From NCBI RefSeq assembly GCF_003287875.1, contig NZ_QMKK01000058.1:1-64000 (forward strand): a DNA stretch of 64,000 nucleotides. Direction: 5' to 3'. Positions 16,208 through 23,494 of this stretch are shown piece by piece. This DNA comes from Martinezella tropici. Its GTDB lineage: Bacteria; Pseudomonadota; Alphaproteobacteria; Rhizobiales; Rhizobiaceae. Both the position numbers and the translations under genes were made by a program. The notes under the pieces were generated by a model, which had not been told where the DNA came from, did no database searches, and saw only the letters and a program-made list of their open reading frames with translations. How positions within the stretch are numbered: the stretch's first letter is position 1; every line of letters starts with the position of its first letter.

Positions 16208-17248
16208 CTAGAGGTCAAGGTCCTTCGGTGACACGCGCGCGAGGGGACCGATCTGAGTACAGCTTAGCCCCTGTGGATGGAACAGGATGGTGGGCGGCGT
16301 GCCAAAGAGGTTGTACAACGCCGAACGGATATACCGTGTTCCATATCCGCTTCTTTTAGGTTCCGAGACTGGCGGACCTCCTCTCTCAAGCCATTCAAGA
16401 TCCAGGTTCCCATCTTGTGAGACGGACCATTTCAGACTTATCCGGCCCTCTGGCTTTAAAAGGGCACCATATTTAAGCGCATTCGTCGCAAGCTCATGGA
16501 AGCACAAGGCAAGCGTCGTCGCGGCTTCGGCACTCAGCAAAATCTCCGGCCCTGTGAAACTAATGCGATCCGCGCCCTTTGCCCGATATGGGCTGAAGGT
16601 CAATTCGACAATATGGGAGAACTCGGCTGCATCGCCGTTCGCTTGGAACACCGCGGAATGCACATTGGCAAGAGCTGCAAGCCGACCGGCGAAATCATCG
16701 GCAAACTCATCCAGCGAGACGGCACGCCGACGGGTCATCTGGAAGATGGAGGAGATGCTGGAAAGAATGTTCTTCACCCGATGATTAAGCTCGCGCCGAA
16801 GTTCGCGCTCGCGCTCAATGTGATCGCGAACGTCTCGCTGGCGCAGGCGCGCCAAGAGGCTCGATTGAACACCACTCAGCAATTCGAGCGCTGTTACGGG
16901 TCGTTGGTAATAGATCTGCCGCGAGCGAGGCCAAGCGGCCGACAGTTCAGCCTGAACGCGGGTCGGAGGAACCATCCGATCCAACAGGACGAGGACAGGC
17001 ATCTCGGACCATTCTGGCTGCTCGACAAGGTGGCGACCGATCGTCTTCTGCACCTCCGGATCAAGTGCCTCCTGGGTCGCAACCAGCACGCCGGGCGTTT
17101 GCGCCAACAGCACCGTCAATTGTTCCAGGCCTTCCGCCCGCCGCGCAGCTACGCCATTCTGAGCTAGGAGCGTCTCCAAATGTTCGGCATCGCGCCGATA
17201 GGGCGCCATTACCAAAACCCAGTCGAGATGGCTATCATTCGCGGCCAC
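16208..17248 (-). CDS. HWE histidine kinase with degenerate receiver domain
   Basis: In this 346-residue kinase, residues 8-135 fold like a receiver (WVLVMAPYRRDAEHLETLLA, VLVLLDRM, YYQRPVTALEL). The strand end that should hold the phosphorylated Asp reads GVLVATQEAL, so this domain cannot be phosphorylated normally. His156 lies in RRELNHRVKNILSSISSIFQ, followed by FHELATNALKYGALL, the W-x-E of LEWLERGGP and GYGTRYIR. It begins six bases after the KaiC stop and is almost certainly co-transcribed with it. The pseudo-receiver may be where KaiC docks, as receiver-like domains do in clock output kinases. That is an inference. Confidence 0.85.
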   Translation of the reverse strand: MAANDSHLDWVLVMAPYRRDAEHLETLLAQNGVAARRAEGLEQLTVLLAQTPGVLVATQEALDPEVQKTIGRHLVEQPEWSEMPVLVLLDRMVPPTRVQAELSAAWPRSRQIYYQRPVTALELLSGVQSSLLARLRQRDVRDHIERERELRRELNHRVKNILSSISSIFQMTRRRAVSLDEFADDFAGRLAALANVHSAVFQANGDAAEFSHIVELTFSPYRAKGADRISFTGPEILLSAEAATTLALCFHELATNALKYGALLKPEGRISLKWSVSQDGNLDLEWLERGGPPVSEPKRSGYGTRYIRSALYNLFGTPPTILFHPQGLSCTQIGPLARVSPKDLDL

Positions 17249-17254
17249 GAGCGA

Positions 17255-18700
17255 TTAGGCCTCCGGAATCGGGTTATATGGGATCACCGTGACGCCGGAA
17301 CTTTGAATGAACAATTCCCGTACGTCGAGATCGTGCGGTCCGTGCCGCTTCTTCACGACCGTTATGCTGCGCCGCAGCCTGCCCTCGTGCTCGGTAATTC
17401 GCAGCAGCAGCACCGTGTCGCCCAGAAAACTTACATCGACATCAATGCCGATCCCTTGGCCGAGCAGACCGTGTTGCGCGACGATAAGGATGGTAAGCAC
17501 ACCCGCTCGAGCGAGAAATTTCAGGAGCGATTGGATGTCGCGGACCGCCTTCTCACGATGCGGCAATGAATTCAGATATCCGGTGAAACTATCGATGACG
17601 ACGACCTTCACCCTTTCGCTGCTCACCGCTTGCTGGACAATCTGACCGAACTCACCTGGCGAGATCTCATTGGGGTTGAAATCCCGGATGATCAGCTGAC
17701 CATCCTTATGGAATTGACGCAAATCCATGCCCAACCCCTCCGAACGTCGGAAGAAAGTCTCTATTCGTTCCTCAAACAGGAAGAGGCCTACGCTCTCGCC
17801 CCGCTTGAGAGCCGCAGTCGCATAGAGCGAGGCCATAGTCGATTTGCCAGTACCCGCCTGACCTATGACGAGGGTGGTGGTTCCTGCTTCCTGCCCGCCG
17901 CCGAACATGTCATCGAGGGTATCCACGCCGGACTTGATCAACTGTGGCTCGACGGTTCTCGCCACGGCGCCCGGTATGATGCGCGGGAATACGACCACGC
18001 CCTCGCCTTTGCGGATCGCCATGTCGTGATAGCCGTCAGCGACAGGCACACCGCGCATCTTACTGACCTCGATGCGGCGGCGAACCGCGCCATATTCCTC
18101 AAGCGATTTGTCGAGACGAATGACACCGTGAGCAATACCATCAACCTCTTCGCCTGTTCGATCGGTCTCTGGTGTTTGGGTGTCAAGCAGCAGAGCCACG
18201 ATGTCGCGTTTGGCAAGAAACGCCTTGAAGGCGATCAGCTCACGACGGAAGCGGGGTGAATCGCCTGTGATCAACCGTATTTCCAACAGCGAGTCATAGA
18301 CCAATCGGCTGGGTTTATGCTCCTCGATTGCGCTTTCGATCATCTTCCGCGTCTCGTCCAGACGCAGTTCAGCCGTCTGAAAAATCGACTGGTCGGTCGC
18401 TCCCTTGATCGAATCGGAAGCCGCGAGCTCTTCCACCCGGATGCCCTCGAGCGTCCAGCCGTGGGACAGGGCGATCGCCTCCAGCTCCGCCCTGGTCTGT
18501 GACAGGCTGACATAAATGCAGCGCTCCCCGTTCGCCGCACCGGCACGGAGGAATTGTAAGGCTGCGGTCGTCTTGCCCGACCCAGGCGCACCTTGAACGA
18601 TATAGAGATTTGATGCGGGCAAACCGCCGCGAAGAATTTCGTCCAGTCCGGGAATACCGGAACTGACCATTGTCAGCTTCTTGCTCTCAACCACGTTCAC
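17255..18700 (-). CDS. kaiC: KaiC-like double-domain RecA ATPase
   Basis: This 481-residue protein has two RecA-type domains, as in the cyanobacterial clock ATPase KaiC. Walker A motifs are GAPGSGKT (37-44) and GQAGTGKS (280-287). Walker B strands are SRLVYDSL and VKVVVIDSF. The catalytic Glu pair after the second Walker A is present (LFEER, 309-312) but the equivalent in the first domain is SLS (65-67), so the first ring may bind ATP without turnover. By alignment the KaiC phosphosite pair Ser-Thr corresponds to Ser424-Phe425. No kaiA or kaiB is nearby. It heads a KaiC-kinase-receiver operon under an exact EcfG promoter, pointing to stress timing or signalling rather than a full clock. Confidence 0.85.
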   Translation of the reverse strand: MNVVESKKLTMVSSGIPGLDEILRGGLPASNLYIVQGAPGSGKTTAALQFLRAGAANGERCIYVSLSQTRAELEAIALSHGWTLEGIRVEELAASDSIKGATDQSIFQTAELRLDETRKMIESAIEEHKPSRLVYDSLLEIRLITGDSPRFRRELIAFKAFLAKRDIVALLLDTQTPETDRTGEEVDGIAHGVIRLDKSLEEYGAVRRRIEVSKMRGVPVADGYHDMAIRKGEGVVVFPRIIPGAVARTVEPQLIKSGVDTLDDMFGGGQEAGTTTLVIGQAGTGKSTMASLYATAALKRGESVGLFLFEERIETFFRRSEGLGMDLRQFHKDGQLIIRDFNPNEISPGEFGQIVQQAVSSERVKVVVIDSFTGYLNSLPHREKAVRDIQSLLKFLARAGVLTILIVAQHGLLGQGIGIDVDVSFLGDTVLLLRITEHEGRLRRSITVVKKRHGPHDLDVRELFIQSSGVTVIPYNPIPEA

Positions 18701-18730
18701 CTCTCGCTTACGCCTAAATTGACGACGTAC

Positions 18731-18756
18731 AACGCCCGATCACGATATCGAGTTCC
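18731..18756 (-). promoter_or_regulatory. EcfG-type stress promoter (exact consensus, 17-base spacer)
   Basis: On the minus strand GGAAC (18756-18752) and CGTT (18734-18731) are separated by 17 bases. It lies 30 bases upstream of the KaiC-like gene. Confidence 0.75.
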
Positions 18757-18906
18757 TGGACTGCGAAATAACTATGCGGGCAAACCGCCTGCGTTCCGAA
18801 CGCGGTCTCGGCCTGAGCTTCTTCGTACGGTCTTCGAGCTCGCACCTTGTTGCAGAAAGGCGCCCGCTGCCGCGGACGCCATCGTGTCTTCGAATTGCTG
18901 TGCTTT

Positions 18907-19515
18907 TCAAAGCCGGTTCATGCGATATCGCTGGCGCTCGGCTTCGATTTGCTCAGGCGTATAGGGTTCGGCTGCCTCGTCGAAGCGGGTCCATCCCTCT
19001 TCCGCATAGAGTGCCCGCCGGGATGCAATGTCGACGGGCCGCGACCGGTCGAGGATTGCCTGGGCCTCCGGCAGCTTTGCCTCCTCAACCCTTGCCGTCA
19101 CAACCGAACCTCCACGACGGATGCCTTCGGCGTAGACATGCGCCTCGTCTTCCGGGACACCTTCGCTGATCATCGCTCCGACGATACCTCCAACGGCACC
19201 GCCAGCGACAGCTCCGGCTACCGCTCCCGCGGCGGTGGCCGCCAGCCAGCCCGCCGCGACAACGGGGCCGACGCCCGGGATGGCCATGATACCAAGGCCG
19301 GCCAAAAGACCGCCGGCGCCGCCTGCGACAGCTCCGACGCCAGCACCTGTTCCTGCCCCCTCGGCTGCGTAAGTGCCCTGCCCTTCGACGTCGACGCCAT
19401 TGGCCTTGTTTGTAACGATGCTAATGTCGTCAGATGGGATGCCTGCATCCTCGAGAGATTTCACCGCAGCTTTGGCGTCGTCATAACTGTCATAGAGTCT
19501 GGTAATGGTGCGCAT
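18907..19515 (-). CDS. YflT-type general stress protein with glycine zipper
   Basis: This 202-residue protein has an N-terminal general-stress 17M/YflT-like domain (RTITRLYDSYDDAKAAVKSLEDAGIPSDDISIVTN). A long Gly/Ala-rich hydrophobic stretch follows (GAGVGAVAGGAGGLLAGLGI, GAVAGAVAGGAVGGIVGAMI), typical of membrane-inserting glycine zippers. The C-terminal part (GGSVVTARVEEAKLPEAQAIL) resembles a second small alpha/beta repeat. ATG 19515 is preceded by AGGAGACG; the frame upstream to 19722 is a shadow of the PepSY gene. It follows that gene by 25 bases and probably shares its promoter. Role: stress-induced envelope protein (inferred). Confidence 0.8.
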   Translation of the reverse strand: MRTITRLYDSYDDAKAAVKSLEDAGIPSDDISIVTNKANGVDVEGQGTYAAEGAGTGAGVGAVAGGAGGLLAGLGIMAIPGVGPVVAAGWLAATAAGAVAGAVAGGAVGGIVGAMISEGVPEDEAHVYAEGIRRGGSVVTARVEEAKLPEAQAILDRSRPVDIASRRALYAEEGWTRFDEAAEPYTPEQIEAERQRYRMNRL

Positions 19516-19540
19516 ATCGCGTCTCCTTGTTCTCAATTCG

Positions 19541-19849
19541 TTACTTGGCCATCGTGACATTGCCCTGGAAGTCCAGAGACACGCCCGTGTCCTTGCCGTC
19601 CTTTTTGGCAGTCGCTCGCCAAACGCCCTGATCATCCAGTTTAAGCCCCGTGACGTCGGTGTAGCCGGCGGCTTCGATGCGGGATTTGGCCTGATCTTCT
19701 GTGAAGCTGTTCTTGCCAGCAATCGGCGCTGCCGGATTCTGACCGGTGTTGACGGCCGGAGTTGTCTGGGAGGTCGACGGCGTCTGGCTCTGGGCCAAGG
19801 CTGCCGTCGCCGATAGAAGAAGTGCGGCGGCGAAGATGGATCTCTTCAT
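19541..19849 (-). CDS. Small exported PepSY-like protein
   Basis: This 102-residue protein has a clear signal peptide (MKRSIFAAALLLSATAALAQ, cleavage after ALA). The linker is Ser/Thr/Pro-rich. The C-terminal domain, FTEDQAKSRIEAAGYTDVTGLKLDDQGVWRATAKKDG, has the PepSY-like pattern. Such proteins act in the periplasm, sometimes as protease or envelope modulators. The function here is unknown. The ribosome-binding site is CAGGAGG, with a near-consensus EcfG promoter 27 bases upstream of the ATG. Confidence 0.8.
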   Translation of the reverse strand: MKRSIFAAALLLSATAALAQSQTPSTSQTTPAVNTGQNPAAPIAGKNSFTEDQAKSRIEAAGYTDVTGLKLDDQGVWRATAKKDGKDTGVSLDFQGNVTMAK

Positions 19850-19876
19850 GGAAGTTTCCTCCTGTTACGCTAATCG

Positions 19877-19901
19877 AACAAGAGAAAGCTCAATTTGTTC
19901 C
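19877..19901 (-). promoter_or_regulatory. EcfG-type stress promoter (near-consensus)
   Basis: On the minus strand GGAAC (19901-19897) is followed after 16 bases by TGTT (19880-19877), one mismatch to CGTT. It precedes the PepSY-YflT gene pair. Confidence 0.55.
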
Positions 19902-20003
19902 GCACGTTATGGCGACTGGCTGCGCTCGGGACGAAAGGCGCGACGAGTTCCAGCATGGCCGGGTCGGTCCTACGACGCGCGCAAAAGATTAAGCAGCGCG
20001 GCT

Positions 20004-20177
20004 ATGGAACAAGCAGACCAACAGAGCCGCTGGCAAATTGTCTCCACAGCCAAAGAGGCCGGGCTAACGTACCCCCATAAACGTAGCCCGCAAGCCGCAT
20101 TGATCATTGCACGAGCTCAATATTTCACCCTCGACGGAACTTTCAGCTCGCCGATCGAGTTGCTTGGAGCGGAATAA
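20004..20177 (+). CDS. Small open frame, possible gene
   Basis: This is a 57-codon frame ending 16 bases before the gene at 20193. Its peptide (MEQADQQSRWQIVSTAKEAG, then AALIIARAQYFTLDGTFSSPIELLG) is protein-like but unknown to me. No ribosome-binding site is visible. A weak EcfG-like element for the next gene lies inside it, which argues somewhat against coding. Confidence 0.25.
   Translation: MEQADQQSRWQIVSTAKEAGLTYPHKRSPQAALIIARAQYFTLDGTFSSPIELLGAE
20136..20161 (+). promoter_or_regulatory. Weak EcfG-like promoter
   Basis: GGAAC at 20136-20140 is followed after 17 bases by AGTT at 20158-20161. It lies 31 bases before ATG 20193. One mismatch, and the overlap with an open frame lowers confidence. 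Confidence 0.3.
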
Positions 20178-20192
20178 GGAGGATCATCAGAT

Positions 20193-20483
20193 ATGGAAAT
20201 GCAACGGCCTTTCGAACGGCGCCGGACGATAAGAGGTGCCGCCTATTCTCTGGCGGATTTCCAGAAGAAATACGGACTCGATGACGCGACGGCCGAAGAT
20301 CTGTTCGTTCGGTTCGGCCCTTCTTCGATCGAGCTTGATTTGCTCATGGCAGCGAAGTGGAAAATATTCTCCTTCGACGACCTCACGAAGGAAATGCTCT
20401 TACGATCGGCTTGCCCGAAGGAAAACAATCCATCTTTGGCTAAAGGAAGAAACTTTACTGGCCGTCAACGAAGAACAAGATGA
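20193..20483 (+). CDS. Small hypothetical protein
   Basis: This 96-residue protein has the ribosome-binding site AAGGAGG upstream of ATG 20193. The recognisable part is RGAAYSLADFQKKYGLDDATAEDLFVRFGPSSIELDLLMAAK, a helical, acidic segment resembling small rhizobial stress proteins without an assigned function. The last 25 residues (PKENNPSLAKGRNFTGRQRRTR) look out of character. A DUF2934-like sequence begins in the other frame at that point, so a frameshift near 20430 that once joined the two is possible. Confidence 0.6.
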   Translation: MEMQRPFERRRTIRGAAYSLADFQKKYGLDDATAEDLFVRFGPSSIELDLLMAAKWKIFSFDDLTKEMLLRSACPKENNPSLAKGRNFTGRQRRTR

Positions 20484-20625
20484 CGAAAAATGCCGTAAGC
20501 GTGCCTACAGGATTTGGGAGGAAGAAGGGACGCCCGAAGGGCGCCATCTCGGCGATTGGCAGCGAGCGGAGGATCAGCGCGAGGAGACGGAGCGAGAGGC
20601 CGAAAGGCCACTCGCTCCGACGTGA
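20458..20625 (+). CDS. DUF2934-like protein, start unclear
   Basis: The frame ending at 20625 contains EEQDDEKCRKRAYRIWEEEGTPEGRHLGDWQRAE. This is the DUF2934 pattern (RAY-W-EEG-PEGR--EHW--AE) of short stress-associated proteins in rhizobia. No ATG or GTG with a ribosome-binding site lies just upstream: CTG 20458 or ATG 20281 are the candidates. It overlaps the end of the preceding gene. Either translation begins at a rare codon or the domain was fused in frame to the preceding protein before a frameshift. Confidence 0.45.
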   Translation: MAVNEEQDDEKCRKRAYRIWEEEGTPEGRHLGDWQRAEDQREETEREAERPLAPT

Positions 20626-21351
20626 TATTCATCGACGGAATTAGTCCATTCATCAGACGCCTCGAATGGCAAGGCAATAGAGTGTGCTCTTTCAGTGGCC
20701 TGGCACTTCTACAGGTGCCAGCAAGCCGTAAAACCTTATAGGATTTTGGTCAAAACCTCGAAATTATCCGCTCTACGTCTGCAAATTCCCCAGCGCCGCG
20801 TTTCGTGGATTATATCCGTAGCCTCCACCTGAGACGATCGCGTCATCAAGGAGATGAGGGCTGCAGCTTCCTTGTCGTCGAAAATTCCCGATTGAAGCTC
20901 AATTGTTCCGCCTGTTCGCACCGCAATGCTAACGCTCAGCATCTACGCCCATCCAATTGTCGATCACCGCGTCATAAACTCCCGGACAAGCGAGACGTTC
21001 CAAAGCTTTTCGAAATATCTGATACATATTGCGGAACTGCTTAATCAAATGCCCTGTGAAAAGGCGCCGGTCCCCAACATGCAATCCAATCACTTTCACC
21101 AAAATGGTGCCAACTCAGCTAAATTAAGTCTCGAGTTGGCAACCGTCCGCAAGGGCGCAACGCAACTTGAGACGACCTGACAAGTTGGCTTAAAAGAACA
21201 TGGTCTTGCGTCCTTCCCACGCGAGATCCAGTCATAAGGACCTGTTGGCCACAGCCCGAGAACAAAGCTTTCACATGGCCGTTCGACCTCATGTTGATCG
21301 ATGAGAAGAATGTCACGACCGTCGCCAGCCCTCGTGAAGGAACCGCTGCGC
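20626..21351. other. Mostly non-coding stretch
   Basis: Only one weak minus-strand open frame (20736-20942) occurs here. I see no RNA gene, mobile element or clear regulatory site. Confidence 0.4.
20736..20942 (-). CDS. Small open frame, doubtful
   Basis: This is a 68-codon frame whose peptide (MLSVSIAVRTGGTIELQSGI, then FDDKEAAALISLM) is protein-like. It lacks a clear ribosome-binding site and a recognisable family. Confidence 0.25.
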   Translation of the reverse strand: MLSVSIAVRTGGTIELQSGIFDDKEAAALISLMTRSSQVEATDIIHETRRWGICRRRADNFEVLTKIL

Positions 21352-22092
21352 TCAGGTGTTCAACCCGCCGTCAACGTTGAGGGTCACGCCGGTGACCTGC
21401 CTTGCCGCAGGACTCGCCAAAAATGTCACGGCGGTAGCGATGTCTGAAGGTGCCCCATATCGACCCAACGGGATGAGGTTCCGCTGGAATTCGGAATATT
21501 CCCCGTCCGCCGGGTTCATCTCCGTATCCGTCGAGCCCGGTTGTATGAGATTGGCCGTGATATCGCGCGGTCCCAGTTCCTGTGCTAAGCCCCGGGTGAA
21601 AGACTGGAGTGCCGATTTCGTCATGAAGTAGACTGTGCCCGTCGCGCCGACGATGCGGTCGGCACCGGCGGAGCCGATCGTGATCACTCGCCCGCCGGCG
21701 CCGAGATACGGAAGGGCGGCCTGCGTCGAAAGAATGGTGCCGCGGACATTTACCGCAAGGAGCGCATCGATGTCCTCGACCTTGATGTCGGCAATCGCTC
21801 CGTAGAGTGCGATCGCGGCGTTGTTCACCAGAATGTCGAGGCCGCCAAGCTCCTTTGCCGCTTCATCGACCGCCCGCCGGATCGCGGTCGGATCCGCGCT
21901 GTCGGCCTGGATCGCTATGCCGCGCCGACCGTGGGCCTCAATCGAGGCGACGACCGCCCTCGCGCGATCCGTCGAATTCTGAAACGTCAATGCAACATCG
22001 GCGCCATGCTCGGCAAGCGCAAGAGCGATTGCTGCCCCTATACCGCGAGAGCCACCGGTCACAAGCGCTCTCTTTCCCTTCAGATCAATCAT
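21352..22092 (-). CDS. SDR-family oxidoreductase
   Basis: This 246-residue short-chain dehydrogenase has the cofactor loop TGGSRGIG (12-19), NNA motif (DILVNNAAIALYG), catalytic Ser141 and the Tyr155-x3-Lys159 pair in VYFMTKSA. PGSTDTEM and NVDGG are typical of the FabG-like classical SDRs. The start at ATG 22092 is the family start; the frame upstream to 22179 runs through the shared promoter with the TetR gene. The substrate is unknown. It is divergent from a TetR regulator, which probably represses it in response to the substrate or a related toxic compound. Confidence 0.88.
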   Translation of the reverse strand: MIDLKGKRALVTGGSRGIGAAIALALAEHGADVALTFQNSTDRARAVVASIEAHGRRGIAIQADSADPTAIRRAVDEAAKELGGLDILVNNAAIALYGAIADIKVEDIDALLAVNVRGTILSTQAALPYLGAGGRVITIGSAGADRIVGATGTVYFMTKSALQSFTRGLAQELGPRDITANLIQPGSTDTEMNPADGEYSEFQRNLIPLGRYGAPSDIATAVTFLASPAARQVTGVTLNVDGGLNT

Positions 22093-22107
22093 CTCGACTC
22101 CATTTAT

Positions 22108-22181
22108 GTAGTGATCGATACATAATGCATATGGACGTTGAAAATGGGAGTCAACGGGTTTAAGTAGCGATCGATGCAAAA
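22108..22181. promoter_or_regulatory. Paired operator between SDR and TetR genes
   Basis: GTAGTGATCGATACATAA (22108-22125) and GTAGCGATCGATGCAAAA (22164-22181) share 15 of 18 bases. The common core is the palindrome-bearing GATCGAT. The second copy covers the TetR start codon. This is the expected layout for autorepression and control of the divergent SDR. Confidence 0.6.
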
Positions 22182-22836
22182 AGATCGAAACGGGACATCA
22201 TCGAAAGCCCCAACGACAGGTTCCGCACGTGGCCGTCCCCGCGCGTTCGACCGTGACGCAGCCCTGACCTGCGCCATGCGGATGTTTTGGATCAAAGGTT
22301 ACGAAGCGACGTCGATCTCTGATCTGACGGAAGCCATGGGCATCGCGACGACAAGCCTCTATGCGGCGTTCGGCTCGAAGGACGAGCTCTATGCGGAAGC
22401 ACTGAGGTACTACGCTTCTTACTACGAACATCTGGTCTGGGGACGTTTCCGTGATGCGACCACGGCACGCGAGGCGGTGAAAGCGTACCTTCATGACTCG
22501 GCCGCCGCCATGACCGGTTCAGACTGCGACCTGCCTCACGGTTGTCTGGCGACCCTCGGCACGGTCGGCAGCGATGGACACGAGGAACTTGCCGAGCTGA
22601 TGCGCTCGACACGGGGGCTAGCTTTCGATGTGCTCGCGTCGCGTCTGAAAAAGGCGGTCGACGAAGGAGAGCTTCCCCCGGCCCTCGATATCGCCATGGT
22701 CTGCAGGTTTCTCCAGACCGTTCAGAGCGGGATGGCAATCCGCGCCCGTGACGGAGCGGAAAGAGCCGAGCTCCAAAGCGTGGCCGAGATCGCCATGGCC
22801 GGCTGGGACGGCTTTGTCTCAAAAGCTGCGGATTGA
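22174..22836 (+). CDS. TetR-family repressor
   Basis: This 220-residue regulator has the N-terminal helix-turn-helix GRPRAFDRDAALTCAMRMFW, then YEATSISDLTEAMGIATTSLYAAFGSKDELY. The C-terminal ligand domain contains CDLPHGCLATLGTVGSDGHEELAELM, the YxxP/HGC-type pattern of the AcrR-like branch with GRPR starts. The ATG at 22174 lies inside an operator-like repeat. It is divergent from the SDR gene by 81 bases and is probably its repressor. The ligand is unknown. Confidence 0.88.
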   Translation: MQKDRNGTSSKAPTTGSARGRPRAFDRDAALTCAMRMFWIKGYEATSISDLTEAMGIATTSLYAAFGSKDELYAEALRYYASYYEHLVWGRFRDATTAREAVKAYLHDSAAAMTGSDCDLPHGCLATLGTVGSDGHEELAELMRSTRGLAFDVLASRLKKAVDEGELPPALDIAMVCRFLQTVQSGMAIRARDGAERAELQSVAEIAMAGWDGFVSKAAD

Positions 22837-22891
22837 CCCGTTTTTGAAGTCAACCCCTGGAATTGCTACGGGGCTCAGAAATACCGTTTCC

Positions 22892-22916
22892 GGAACATTC
22901 CACCTGACGGGACGTT
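22892..22916 (+). promoter_or_regulatory. EcfG-type stress promoter (exact consensus)
   Basis: GGAAC at 22892-22896 and CGTT at 22913-22916 are separated by 16 bases. The DUF982 gene starts 22 bases further on. Confidence 0.78.
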
Positions 22917-22938
22917 GAGCGCGACAAGGAGAAAGCTC

Positions 22939-23190
22939 ATGGCTCAATGGTGGAGTAAGCCCGTCATAGTCGAAACTCGGAAGACGGGAGACCGTTTGAC
23001 AATCTCCAGCGCGGAGCGCGCGGCGGAATTCATGCTCAACGAGTGGCCGACGCTCGAAGATGGTCAAGCCTATCACGCTGCGATGAAAGCACTTATGGCG
23101 GTTCAGCAGGGAAAAATTGAAGAAAACGAAGCCAGAGAGGCATTTCTTGCAGCGCTGAAGGAAGGCGACATATATATTTTCGAGGAGTGA
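22939..23190 (+). CDS. DUF982-like protein
   Basis: This 83-residue protein has the DUF982 pattern: W-x-KPV near the start, ISSAERAAEFMLNEWP in the middle, and the helical AYHAAMKALMAVQQGKIEENEAREAFLAALKEGDIYI at the end. DUF982 proteins are abundant in rhizobia; their role is unknown, and several are stress-induced. ATG 22939 follows AAGGAGAAAGCTC. An exact EcfG promoter precedes it. Confidence 0.85.
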   Translation: MAQWWSKPVIVETRKTGDRLTISSAERAAEFMLNEWPTLEDGQAYHAAMKALMAVQQGKIEENEAREAFLAALKEGDIYIFEE

Positions 23191-23494
23191 GGTCATACCA
23201 TCCTCATAGTTTGTCGATACTCTGCATCCGGATACTCATCAACGGATATGCTGGGCCGCGGGAATTCCGTTCCGATTGTGGAGCGCGGATATCCGCCGGT
23301 GAAACCGGCCATCTCGCAGTGCGTTCAGATTTCGGCACCTTGAAGCTCAATAACCTGGGAAACCTGGCGACTATAATCCGAAGGGAATGTGATGACGTCG
23401 CAATAGAGGTTACCTCGGTGAAAGTTGCCGATAGTCACTGCCTTTGCATGGTTGCTAAGGGCCTTCGAGTGTTCCGTTGTTGGATGGATCGCTC
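23191..23494. other. Intergenic stretch without a supported gene
   Basis: No gene, repeat or RNA is recognised. The flanking genes converge here. Confidence 0.45.
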
